The translations under genes were made by a program, and so were the position numbers. This document shows, piece by piece, positions 1-10,600 of a stretch of DNA of 64,000 nucleotides. Where the stretch lies: contig CM057058.1 of assembly GCA_029945375.1 (NCBI GenBank), positions 2,356,001 to 2,420,000 on the forward strand, given 5' to 3'. The notes under the pieces were generated by a model. The model was not told the origin of the DNA. It worked only from the letters and a program-made list of their open reading frames with translations, and did no database searches. Origin of the DNA: Agaricus subrufescens (taxonomy: Eukaryota; Basidiomycota; Agaricomycetes; Agaricales; Agaricaceae). Every line of letters begins with the position of its first letter. Positions within the stretch are counted from its first letter, which is position 1.

Positions 1-749
1 GAAAGAATGGGACAGGGCTTGGGAGAACCAGGTGGCAGAATGGCTGGAAGACAGAACAGTTGCTGATGCAATAAAGGACTCTGTTGGGCTTACGAAAGAT
101 CCAAGCCTATTATTTCGCATACTGGTTAGTGTGATCCTTTTTACCTCCAAGTACTGGGCCTCACAGCAACTGGCAGACAAATATGGTTATTCGATTGTCC
201 ACTCATTCTCCCTTCCCATCCTCAGCAACGTTATTGCAAGCAGTCTCATCGCAGCGTTGCAGACCCCTCTTATATGAAGTCCTTGGTAAAATTATGATTA
301 TTTTACTAAGCACCAGTCTGATGATGCCTATAGATCTCCCTTATCCCGCTTTGTGCCTTATAATAGCATCAGTCCACTCTATGACAGCTGGGCACGAATT
401 TTTTACCTTTGAAATGCTATTTTCGGCCTTTCGAGACCAATTTCGTGCATCTATGGCGGCGCCCGTCCATGTTAATGGTGGAAGTATCGGTATGGTGCGA
501 TGCAGTAAGAGCATCTTACTGAATGTCAGTCTCATTCGTACACAACTGAGTATATTCTCAACGTTATTTTTAAAGGCCTTCGAACATCTTGTATCGTGTC
601 GACTTTTTGCACCTGTAGCAGCTCTTTCTGGTACGACTACCAGAGAATTTGCTCGATATCGTACCATGCTAGAGAGGGATGAAGTCAGACGGATTATAGA
701 AAAAACAGGGCAGACGTTGCTCAAAAAGTGGTTAAATAAAGCGGAATAG
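1..749 (+). CDS. ORC4: Origin recognition complex subunit 4, C-terminal part (5' end outside window)
   Basis: Orc4 is an AAA+ family subunit of the ORC that marks replication origins in the nucleus. Only the C-terminal region is here. Four exons join in frame: <1-124, 177-285, 334-524 and 576-749, with introns of 52, 48 and 51 nt. The spliced protein shows the Orc4 C-terminal winged-helix region. A segment like 'WLEDRTVADAI' is followed by LPYPALCLIIASVH, then FTFEMLFSAFRDQ, the MVRCSK strand and the AFEHLV helix, in the order found in animal and fungal Orc4. The ATPase domain lies upstream of the window. The stop is at 747-749, and the next gene converges from the other strand 169 bp away. 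Identity rests on recalled family similarity along the whole visible part; splice sites are inferred from frame continuity. Confidence 0.85.
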
Positions 750-918
750 ACGGTATCATTGTTAACGTTTTATTCTTATTATTATCGAGAAATTATGTAG
801 AGCACATGTGTTGATGACAAACAAGGTACAAGTGACGCTTTGAGAGGGTGGTAATCGCTTGCTCTGATTTAGGATTAAACGAGGAGACACGAGTAGTTAT
901 ATACTAACCTTTCGGAAG

Positions 919-2541
919 TTAGGGAGTGGGAGAATCCTCGGCCCAGAATGAGACGAATTTGGGGGAAGTTTGAATCGGAGGTAACGCTTTGGAAGTCAGG
1001 TCTGCTTTGGCGCTGTCAAAAGAAGTGTAGCTTAGAATTGCCTGGGATCGTTTGATCATTGCCTTGAAGTTCTCGTCCATTACAATGCTCTCATCCCAAT
1101 CCTTCGTTTCTTCTGCAAGTTCCTGAAGGATATCCAATATGCTTTCACGGCCTTCCGAAGAGCGGCCACTTAAGTCTTTTGAACGTTTTGAAAACTGGCC
1201 GAATTTGGACAAATCAAAACTGAGGCGTCGACTTTGCACTGACATTCGCTTTTCGGTCGGCGTACTATCGTCATCGTCATCAGTAGCATTAATCGGCTCC
1301 TCCACAATATTGGCAGGAAAGAGCATAGATCGCAGAGGTGAAGGTCCCAAAGGCGGGCTCCGCCTGTTTCGAATCGAAGAAGACCTGGTACTCGTCCTGT
1401 CTTTCCGTTTCAGCGCGTCGCAGACGTTATAAGGCAAAGGAAGATTCTTGACGGAATCCGGTACAAAGGATGATCTGGTAGGACCGCATACATCCGGCAG
1501 CGTATCACCACTCCCAGGACCATGTGTGTCAGGAAAAGATTGACAAGCTTCGTTGATTACACTCAGATTAGGTGAAAGCGAAGCCCTTCGAGACTTTTGG
1601 CGGCCAGGTTTCACAAGATTAAATAGGTGGTGGTTGTATGGGTGGTCGAGAGTGTTCCCAAGAAAACAACCGCTTTCATGCTCCAAGCACTCTTTAACGG
1701 GAAGAGGTGGCAGACACTGGAGGGGCACGGGTTCTGAGCGATTAAGGTAAGCAGCGACCAGACTATGGGGCGGTAAAGAGGGTGCAGGCCCAGAGCTTTC
1801 GGGTATACTCAAACTGTGATACAGCGGTAATGATGCATCAGGATCCGTATAGGTCTTGACCAGGCGGAGTGTGGCGTGTTCAAGGCGATTATGAGGCCAA
1901 GGCAGATCTTCCTGTGGGAGGTTCGCGATCTCCATCTGTTTTTTCTTTCGACGAACTCGACCCAAGTCGAAGGAGAGCTTAGTTGGAAACGAAAAGAAGG
2001 ACTTGCTGTAGGAAGCGGAGGATAGAAATCCCGATCGAGAAGATTTCTTGCCAAAGAATATGATCGGGCCTGTTGAGACGTCTGATTTTTTGGATTTGCT
2101 TGTTGTGGAGGTGTCGCTTGAAAAGTCAGGCTTTGGTAGAGATTTGTATGCCCCGGGGTATATTAACGTAATTTCACTTGGTCTGGGCCGGATTTCGAAC
2201 GAAGGAGAGCCAAAAAGTCCAATCAAGAATCCAGCCTTGGCGTTCTTGCCGGTGATACGAGCAACGAATCCCGGTAGTTTGAAGCGGCGTCGGGAGTCGA
2301 CGAGGGAAGAAGCAGGCCTCTTCAAGCTATTGACCCGGCGGTGACGGACAAACAAAAATTTAAAAGCTGACAAGCAGATAATCGAGAACACCAGTAGAGC
2401 AGTCAGACAGGCCAGCCAACTAGATGCAGTTGAAGAGTCTCTAATAGGCGCGGCGACAGAGGGAGTGGAGAAATAGAGAAGAAAGAATGTGTAGCATACA
2501 TGCCGAGAAATGTGGCGAGGACGTGCGAGAGGGAGAACCAT
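919..2541 (-). CDS. Uncharacterised single-pass membrane protein (Ser-rich, about 540 aa)
   Basis: I do not recognise this protein. It reads as one uninterrupted frame. I chose the ATG at 2541 because it is followed by a hydrophobic stretch (about residues 15-35, ending near SVAAP) resembling a signal peptide. A second hydrophobic segment, WLACLTALLVFSIICLSAFK, follows at about residues 42-62 and then basic residues, giving a short lumenal N-terminus and a long cytosolic tail. An upstream in-frame ATG at 2676 would add 45 residues. The tail is rich in Ser, Pro and basic residues (SRRRFKLPG, RVRRKKKQ, SIRNRRSPP), carries a DDDDD run, and ends PTP. No enzymatic motif is visible. It shares a 186-bp divergent promoter with the lipase at 2728. 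The absence of introns is unusual beside its neighbours. It could be a wall- or septum-associated membrane protein, but that is a guess. Confidence 0.6.
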   Translation of the reverse strand: MVLPLARPRHISRHVCYTFFLLYFSTPSVAAPIRDSSTASSWLACLTALLVFSIICLSAFKFLFVRHRRVNSLKRPASSLVDSRRRFKLPGFVARITGKNAKAGFLIGLFGSPSFEIRPRPSEITLIYPGAYKSLPKPDFSSDTSTTSKSKKSDVSTGPIIFFGKKSSRSGFLSSASYSKSFFSFPTKLSFDLGRVRRKKKQMEIANLPQEDLPWPHNRLEHATLRLVKTYTDPDASLPLYHSLSIPESSGPAPSLPPHSLVAAYLNRSEPVPLQCLPPLPVKECLEHESGCFLGNTLDHPYNHHLFNLVKPGRQKSRRASLSPNLSVINEACQSFPDTHGPGSGDTLPDVCGPTRSSFVPDSVKNLPLPYNVCDALKRKDRTSTRSSSIRNRRSPPLGPSPLRSMLFPANIVEEPINATDDDDDSTPTEKRMSVQSRRLSFDLSKFGQFSKRSKDLSGRSSEGRESILDILQELAEETKDWDESIVMDENFKAMIKRSQAILSYTSFDSAKADLTSKALPPIQTSPKFVSFWAEDSPTP

Positions 2542-2727
2542 TGGGGGGGGGAAAGTTGAGAAGACGGACAAATAGTTGGCTATGACGTCGCTCCTAATGT
2601 AATGCCTGATGCTCACGTGGCTTAGTCCGGCAGGTTGAGGCCTGATACTACGACCGCAAGCTCTCTCCACATCCACATCTTGCTCGTTTGTCGCTCTCTC
2701 AGCATACCCAACCTATACCAGCTAATC
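2542..2727. promoter_or_regulatory. Shared divergent promoter with E-box and CRE-like site
   Basis: This 186-bp gap separates the start codons of the membrane-protein gene (-) and the lipase gene (+). It contains a palindromic CACGTG E-box at 2614-2619 and a CRE-like TGACGTC at 2583-2589. A run of eight or nine G residues lies just left of the gap, directly beside the membrane-protein start codon. No clear TATA box was seen. Both motifs are short enough to occur by chance. Confidence 0.35.
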
Positions 2728-5700
2728 ATGGCTCAAACTATCTCGGATACTCAATTCGCTTTCGAGCAACTTATTCATGAAGACTTCAATGATGAATCGT
2801 GCGTAGTAGCCTCAGATCCGGCTCTTCATTCTTCTTATCTTTGGCACCGTTGCATCTTCAGGCATATCGAGGCGTTCTCGCGCGCACTTCAGCTTGATGA
2901 CCAATACTTCGAACACCCCCACGATTCATCTTCCCCGACCACGCCTGGTTCACCGGTTGTTGGGCCATCTCGCATACGCAAAGTAGCTGCATCATCAGAC
3001 TTTGCCCCTATTAATCTGAAGTTGTCAAGGTCAGTTCTTGTTCTACCCAGGCGGGTGGCAGAACTTCCATTAATCTCTGGACCTGCCAGGCGCACCAAGA
3101 GATACAAAAACAAGAAACATGACTGGTGGTTCTTACTGTTGCGCTGGCCGCTGTTGGTGAGCAGATTCTTGTGACTGCTCTCGGGCCTCCTTACCTCAAT
3201 CATCAAGCTATTGATCTTTCTATTTATTTTTGCAGAGTTTGGGTTGTATGTACTTGTACGACAATTGGTGAACGGCAAAGAGTGGATTTCTGCATGTGAG
3301 CAACCAGTTTACCGTAATTCACACCATTGACATATGTCAGGGAGAGGGAAAAAAGGTCGGCTGCGCAAGAAATTACGGGGCGCTCAGACTTATGAGGTAC
3401 AATTCTCCTTCGAGACTTCATTGTTCGTCGGTTGATTTAAAGTTTCAAAGCAATGGAAGGAGGCTGCCCAGGAAATGGATAATTACCTGCATTTCGATGA
3501 ATGGAAGAAGGTTGATGAAGATCCATTTTATGACTGGAAACTTGTGCGAAAGGTTAGCTCTATCCTCATTGCTTTATCGGTTATTTTAAACTTGATTTAA
3601 GGTCAAGCGCTCGTTGCGCAACCTACGCGATAAGAACGATGCAAGGGGTTGCCTAGGCGTTCTTGAGACCTGCATCCGTCCCAACTTTGCTGCGGTTGAA
3701 TCATCCAGGTTATTTTGACTGCAAGTGGGATAAGCTCTTACTGACGAATTTCAAAAATTACAGACTTTACAGTGAGGTACAACACTACATCAACATTATT
3801 GAACTCGATACTGAGGAAAGGATCAGACATTTTTAGGGTCTAAAAACCTGATAGAATGTGCGTTGAGTTGGTTTTGGAAATTTCTTCTAGCTCACAGAGT
3901 TTAAGCATACTTCAACGAGTTGGAGAGGTCCCTGGAATTTATCAGAGAGACCACTGAGCTATCGCTGGATGAAAAAAAACGCTTTTTCAAGAGTGCAAAT
4001 ACAAACCTCGGTATCTATTATCCCAATATTGTATGAGTTAGCCTAAGAAATTCCACAGGTGTCTCTGCACTTTGTCTGTCGGGCGGAGGAAGTCTAGGAT
4101 ATTGTGAGTTCTTTGAGTACCACTTATTTAATGCTAAGGCCCTCTACGTAGATCATTTCGGCGTCATCAAGGCTTTTTTGTATGAAGGCCTTTTACCCCG
4201 CGTTATCACTGGTACAAGCGCGGGTGGCCTCATTGCTGCCCTGACTTGTACAAGGACGGACGAGGAATTGAAAGCCCTTCTAGTCCCGGAACTTGCGCAA
4301 CGAATAACCGCATGCGAAGACCCTTTTTCCGTGTGGTTTAAACGGTTTAGGAAAACCGGAGCTAGATTTGACAGTATCGAGTAGGTTTGTACATCGTCTT
4401 TGAACATCATTGAACTGACATCTTCCTAGTTGGGCAAGAAAGGCACGTACTTAGTCGTCATAGACAACTGTGACCTAATCTATAAACCCATTCAGTGTGC
4501 TTATTTTACTCGTGGCTCGACAACTTTCAAAGAAGCATACCTGCGAACTGGTCGCATCCTTAACATTTCTGTTGTTCCTGCAGATCGTTATTCGTCAGTA
4601 TATCCTCCTTTATTTCACCATCCCCTTCTGATGCGTTTATGGTAGGCCCACCAAAGTCCTTAATTATATAACTGCCCCGGATACTGTAATTTGGAGCGCT
4701 TTACTTGCTTCAGCTGCCGTTCCCGGGATCCTCAATCCTGTCGTTCTTATGCAAAAGATGAAGGATGGCAATCTGGTACCGTGGAACTGGGGAAGTCGAT
4801 TCAAGGATGGGTCACTGAGAGTTGATATTCCAACTGAGGCTCTCAATTTATATTTCAACGGTAAGTCGATAATCACTAGGTATCTGAGGCTTGAACTCAT
4901 TTAGCCATGCACTTGACAGTCACGAATGCTGTGGTATCCCAGGCTAACCCTCATGTACATCTGTTCTTCTTCGCCCCGCGTGGTTCCGCCGGCAAGCCTG
5001 TTGCTCATAGGAAAGGAAAAAGTATGGTGCTTCTGCAGTTTTTCGATCAGAAGTATTCATAATTACCTAGGCTGGAGAGGAAATTTTTTACTATCTGCGG
5101 GAGAGCAATGGTTGAAGCACGAACTTACTAAAAATTTCAGAGTTATTCGAGACCTAGAACTTCTCCCGACTTTATTAGGGTCCGATCTGTCCACTTTATT
5201 TCTGCAACGTTTTGATGGTGCAGTGACGTGAGTCTTGTACGAGCGGTTTCGGATCACACTCATGCTTACCTCCACTCACATATTAGGATTTGGCCTCGCA
5301 CTCGTTTTAGTGTGTGTAACTTCTTTTCGTTTATTCAAGTCACCTGTTCACGATAGTATAGGACTTCGTTCGCATCTTGGCTGATCCTGATCCGCCTGAG
5401 CTTGATAGAATGATCCGGGTGGGGCAACTTGTTACATGGCCCAAAGTAAGTCCATCTTCTTGCTCAAGTCTTGACCTGGTCTCAGACCGTACATCTAGCT
5501 ACACATGATTAGCAATCGCGCACGGATAGAAAAACAAATTTTGTTGGGACGACAATCCGTCCGTGCGATGTCCCGGTCCCAGAATCATCGAATACCCTTA
5601 TCGAAAGCCGTGCTATTACACTCGATGCATCACGATGAAGGTGAGACAAGTGAAGATAAGCGGAATGACGACCCGTCGAATCCGTCAACAAATTCCGAGC

Positions 5701-6086
5701 GACCTATATGTGTTGACACTGATGCTGAAGATGCATTTGTGCATGGTTCCGAATGGTTCTTTAAGCGGGGTCGGGCACGCAGGCTCTCATCTTCCACCCC
5801 CGATATCAAAAGAGAAGAATCAAGCCGCGACCCTCTGGCATCCCCGCGCATGCGTCGAAAGTGGGCCATGGATCTTCTAAATCCCACAGAAGGTTCGGAT
5901 GGCGAAACCGATCGCCCTCGATCCTCTTCACGGACAACGGAGAAACTGGCAAGGAATTCTTCCAGTTTCTCGAAGAACCTACCACCCTTTAGGGGCGCTC
6001 GCGCCCCAACCCCTTCTGCCCCCAATCACGACGAGGCCACTGTTAACTGGAGCAGTGAGTCCTCCGACGAAGATACTCTTTATTAA
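2728..6086 (+). CDS. Patatin-domain triacylglycerol lipase (Tgl3/4/5-SDP1 family)
   Basis: Likely a lipid-droplet lipase that hydrolyses triacylglycerol. I splice 18 exons: 2728-3156, 3208-3295, 3341-3396, 3451-3552, 3602-3708, 3764-3776, 3827-3857, 3906-4010, 4059-4103, 4152-4380, 4430-4442, 4496-4593, 4646-4860, 4920-5021, 5071-5227, 5287-5311, 5362-5445 and 5499-6086. They total 2487 nt (828 aa) in one frame. Residues about 130-160 form a hydrophobic hairpin (WWFLLLRWPLLLLIFLFIF), followed by the DUF3336-type region. The patatin core has the oxyanion loop GGGSLGY, the nucleophile elbow GTSAG and the DGS aspartate (FKDGSLRVD), giving a complete Ser-Asp dyad. The C-terminal ~190 residues are Ser- and charge-rich and look disordered. 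Two exons are only 13 nt long, and the intron after the second fits the frame only with a GC donor. Family assignment is firm; which yeast Tgl paralogue it matches is not. Confidence 0.9.
4443..4495 (+). other. Probable GC-AG intron in the lipase gene
   Basis: The exon 4430-4442 encodes the end of a WARK motif and must join 4496 (CAYFTRG) without a frame change. The only GT in range, at 4447, leaves the frame wrong by one base. A donor AG|GCACGT at 4443 with acceptor TTCAG at 4495 gives a 53-nt intron and restores the conserved WARK...FTRG order. This is deduced from frame and family conservation, with no transcript evidence. Confidence 0.6.
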
Positions 6087-6366
6087 TCCAGAATTTGCTA
6101 TTCGTTCTCTGCGTGCAGATGAAAGATCGAATGAAATTTAATGACAATCTTTGTATTTTATCTACTTGTTTAGGCGGAAGTCTAATGAGTTACTTAACCT
6201 AATTATAATTACATAATATTTCTTTACTATTAATAACAGGAAGCCACAAGTCCAGCATCTCATTGTCACCAGACATCGTGACTTTTAAACGTTTGCCTAG
6301 CCACTGCGCAGTGATTCATTATCCCCCCTTTGGAATTCATTATCTCCCCTTTGGAACTCATCTTTC
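6087..6366. other. Intergenic spacer
   Basis: AT-rich 280-bp spacer between the lipase stop and the PUB gene start. It contains a short direct repeat: two copies of an element like 'attCATTATC(C/T)CCCCTTTGGAA' at about 6316-6358, just upstream of the PUB start codon. The copies could be promoter elements. No gene is visible. Confidence 0.4.
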
Positions 6367-7231
6367 ATGACCTCTGAAGAATCACTGGCAGACCAAGGCA
6401 ACAGTGCAGCGCGTGCTGTATCTGCTGATGCAGTTGCGACGGCCGCACTCTTACGGGCAAGTCAGGCGCCTACTCAAAAATCAGCAGCACAACTCTCCGC
6501 TGAACGCGATCGACGCCAAACATTTCGTCGCATGATTGACCCAGGCATCGTCCGGCCCAATTCCAAGGAGCAAGCAAGCTCCTCCCTCAAAGTAAAAGCT
6601 TTGGGCTCAGTTATTCATGATTTCTGATTTACGGTTTGATTTTGGTGTTTTCTTTGTTCGACACTCCTAGACCCTTCTGAAAATTGCTGAGAACCTGCTG
6701 CGTGAGCCGGACAATCCCAAATTCCAACAAATGAAACAAAACCGTTATTCAACGAGAGCTCATCAACCCCAAAGGAGCAATCGAATACGCAATAGAAGTG
6801 GGTCATTTTCACTTAATATTTTGATATTGTTGACCAGGACAAGATGGGATTTCGTGCAAAGGTAAGTTCATCATGTCGCCCAGACACTGTCAGCGTTACT
6901 AGTTACGAATCTGGGGATAGGTCAAGGATTTCCAGCCATACTACACATTTCATCCCCGCTATATGGAAGATCTGCGATTAGGCGCGGCCATATTACGTGA
7001 ACACATTAGCCTAGAGACAGAGAAAGCGGAGCGAGCTGCGCGTGCTAAGGCGAGTGAGAAGGCCAATGCGGCAGCAGCAGCGGAAAAGGTTTATTCTAGA
7101 CAATATTATAAAAAACCAGGATTAATTTAGTCGCCCAGGTCAAGTTAGCGTTTATGGATGACCGGAAAACGAAAGAAATAAAGGATGAAATAGAAAAACA
7201 ACAAAGAACAGCCCGTCAGAGCGGCAAATGA
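6367..7231 (+). CDS. Small PUB/PUG-domain protein with apparent internal frameshift
   Basis: PUB domains, as in peptide:N-glycanase and some UBX proteins, bind p97/Cdc48 tails, so a link to ubiquitin-dependent turnover is likely. The first exon (6367-6591) encodes a low-complexity Ala/Ser-rich N-terminus. A 79-nt intron follows, and from 6671 comes TLLKIAENLLREPDNPKFQQ, the start of a PUB fold. At about 6733-6743 the conserved sequence moves to the +1 frame (TVIQRELINPKGAIEYAIE) with no splice signals nearby. Beyond it are an 18-nt microexon (6844-6861, MGFRAK), then VKDFQPYYTFH and an Ala/Lys/Glu coiled coil (AERAARAKASEKANAAAAAEK region) ending QSGK before TGA at 7229. A single-base indel in an A-rich stretch (sequencing error or true mutation) is the simplest explanation. 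The domain call is fairly firm, the gene's integrity uncertain. Confidence 0.65.
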
Positions 7232-7663
7232 TTCAATATGTAGGACCACCTTCCTTTTGTCACATTTAGTCTTCGTAATAATCCAGCTTCTACTATTTGC
7301 CTTACCCCAGCACAAATACTCCTTCCATCTGCTGTATTTGGTTCAAACTGCAGATGGCCAGGGAAGCAAGATTCTCTACATATTCAGATCGCCTAGACTT
7401 GACCCATGACTGTCGAGTTTATCCAGCATTTTCAACCCTCATTCCCATATCTGCTTCAACGATTTACGACTTAACGACGTAGCTTCTCATATTTGTGAAA
7501 TAACCAGTATATAAATTCGCTTGTCACGAACACGCTAAGATGACTCAAAATGAGGTTATTGGAAATGAGAGGCCCATTAGTCGGCCGATTTATACAGCAC
7601 GGAGACCTCTGTAATGACCCCCACGTATCAGTTCAGCCCCATTACCGATCGAATCTAGCCTAT
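7232..7663. other. Convergent 3' intergenic region, no gene seen
   Basis: This 432-bp AT-rich region lies between the converging stop codons of the PUB gene and the YP-repeat gene. Only one short open frame (about 60 codons, 7297-7482) is present. It has no recognisable motif and no coding-like composition. It probably holds the two 3' UTRs. I see no RNA gene or repeat. Confidence 0.5.
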
Positions 7664-10600
7664 TTAAGCCAACGCTATACATGGTACATTAACGTCAACG
7701 TCAGGACTAGGGTGCAGTTTTGAGTCCCTAGATTTGGATGGAACCACCGACGCCCTTTGAGCTGCAGCCAGGGTTATTCCTGAGGGCGAGGATATTGTCG
7801 GAGAACGATGACGACCGGAAGAAATCCCCATCTGATGCACAGTTGTTCCATCGAAGTTATTGGTTGAGTGTGGGTCATCAGTGTTGAAAAAGGCTGTTGA
7901 CAGGGAAGGGGTCTTGGAGCTTACGCGAGGCAAGGCTGGGGGAATTGCTGGCTTATGAAAAGCGGGACCAGTAGGTGAACGTGTCATTATAATCCGGCGA
8001 GTATCCCGTTGAGACTTGATGTTCTGAGGTCGACGGATGGATTCATGGTGGATGTCCGAACCCGCTTCGTCCGAGCGACGAATCATATCACTACGAAAGA
8101 CCTCTTCATGAAGTTCCTGATGAGATTGCCTGCGCCGAGGGACGGAATTTTTTGACATAGTTGTTGCAGCAGCTCCCGTTAAACTTTGGGTTAAGTTTCG
8201 TGCAACCTGAGGCCCCGTTACATTGTCATGCACAGCTAGATGAAGTGGATGGGGCGGATCTACCGGTCATTTTAGTATTCACAATGAGTATATGTTTCGG
8301 CATGCAACTTACATAGTTGAATGAAAGGATAGTAACATTGAGGCTGTGAAACAGCTTGGACCAATACAGCGAGTGAAGGATCTGCAAACGCATAAGATAA
8401 GCAATTTAATCATCAAAAGATACACACATAGATTAAAGGAAGGATAATCAGTTCCTCCCGGCAGTAGAAAGCACTGGTTGACGGGTGATTCGGGGTTTCG
8501 GGACTTCATGACCGGGGGGTATATCTCAAGATGGGGATACGCAGACGCATAAGGGCGGATGATGGGGTCTACATCGAAAGTTAGCAGTGTAAAAGTAGAA
8601 TTACAAGAGTGCAACCGACAACATTGAACCTCGATTATAATTTCCGACTAGACAAGATCAGTCATAGGCTTGTGTGCGGCTAAGTGAGGACCTACTTCAG
8701 AACTTGAGAGAAATGCCGCGTCACTATCTATATCGCTTTTGTTTGTCACTGCCGCAGGATAGACCTGGAGATTCGGATAGGCGGGTGAATCTATGCAATG
8801 ATCTTCAGCGACACCAGATAAGAATGTTTCTGAAGACTTGCTGACATATGTGGATATAGGGATAAGATCCAGGGAAGTTGGAGTTGACTGCCAGCTCGCT
8901 CCCTGGCCTGCTTCGCCTAGGTTCAGCAGGCGTTCCCGGGTAAAGGTCAAAGCAGGGGTATACGGCAGGATCTAATGTCATTTCAGTCTGATCGAACCTT
9001 CATGGAGTGCAAGTACTATCTTACATAGGGTCAGGTTTGGGTAAGCGCCATACGACGTAGAGCACCCCTCTTCCACTACAAGGCATGATTTGGTTCAGAA
9101 AAGTCAGGAGTATGATGATTCAGATGTCACGTACCTAGTCGAGGATATCTACCAGAGTACAAACTGGAAGGTAGAGATACGCTGGGGTCTACCCAGAGCT
9201 TCAGATCAGGAGCTGGTGAATTATAATAGCTACTTACAAAGGTTGAACCGAGGATATTGGGATACTGCAACAAAGATAGAGTCCGACTGCGTGTCAGCTG
9301 CATCAATTTGCCGATTTGTAGAAGTAGAGGCAAGAAGAGGAGGATACAGGTCGAAATTAGGATATACAGGTGGATCTGAAGTAAAAAGATGGATAAGTTT
9401 TTCCAGTCCTTTAGACAAAGAGCTCAAACTTACAGATAGAAAACTCGGGGTATCCTTGTCCTCGCGTCACTTTGATTGACCTTATGTCTGCTACCTTCAG
9501 GTAAGGCCAGACAAACTTCCAGGTGTTTTCTACAGAACCTGAATGAGACACGAAAGTGCCAGTTTCTTTTGCATGATCGAAAGCCCGCTGCGCAGCATCG
9601 GGCGTACTAACATGGAAAGGCGTGATAGGCGTCGGTGGATAGGAAAGAGGGGCACCCCAAGAGGTAGCGGTAGACGGTGTGGCGGGCCGACTGAACACCC
9701 CACGTTCACAAAGGTGAACAGATCGTGGACGGACGACTTCAGAATACCAATCGAAGACAGACGCAGCTGGTGACGCTGGACCCCAGGATGTCATAGTGGC
9801 GGGAGTAAGCGGTCGGCTGAAAGTGTTGCGGATTCCAAGATCCAACGACATAGACTCAAAATAGTCTAGTGTGCTGGAAAGGCAGTAAGAAGGAGCACCC
9901 CAACTCGTCGCTGTGGAAGGGGTGGGAGGAGAATTGTCAAGCATACGGTGGGCTATGTCAGGTGATGGAAGACGATTTGGGGAGCTGTCAACAGACATAA
10001 CTTCGTAGTCTCCAGGGCCTAAAGATGAGATAGACCAAGTGAAATGCTCTAGATTGAGCTCCAACTCAGGATCAGCGGGAGGGTTATCGTTGGGAGCCAC
10101 ACGGTTTGATAGGTCAATGGGTTCGAGACCAGCCTGGCTACTTGCAAGTGAGGTGGTTGCCATGATAGCAGAAGCCCTCCACGACCGAACTCGGTCATCC
10201 AGCTGATGTCTGGCCGACTTTGGTTCATCTTCCTGAACAATGGGCGAGAGTGCCTTGGGTAGCGCTTTCGATTGTCCAGGGTCTAAAGACTCTTGTCCGC
10301 CACTAGCAATATCGAATCGATCTACAAGTGAAAGTTTACGAGGGACATGACGAGTACTGGCGGAGGTACTGCGAGGGTGGGGAAGATGTAAGTTAATGCT
10401 ATCGAGGTCGCGGTATCCATCTTCATTAACAGAACCACGATGGGTATGTGAAAACGATGGCCCACGCGATGTCGAGCGCTCAATATGATCTTGGCTAAGT
10501 GTAGACAGCCAAGAAGAGTACCATCGTGCCTGCCCGAAATCGATATCAAATTCTATTCTCCCGCCAATTGGTGGGCCACGGCCAACGGAGGGCGCATCGA

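Noticed and set aside
7297..7482. Small frame in the convergent spacer
   Set aside because: 61 codons, no homology I recognise, unusual composition, and located where two 3' UTRs must lie.
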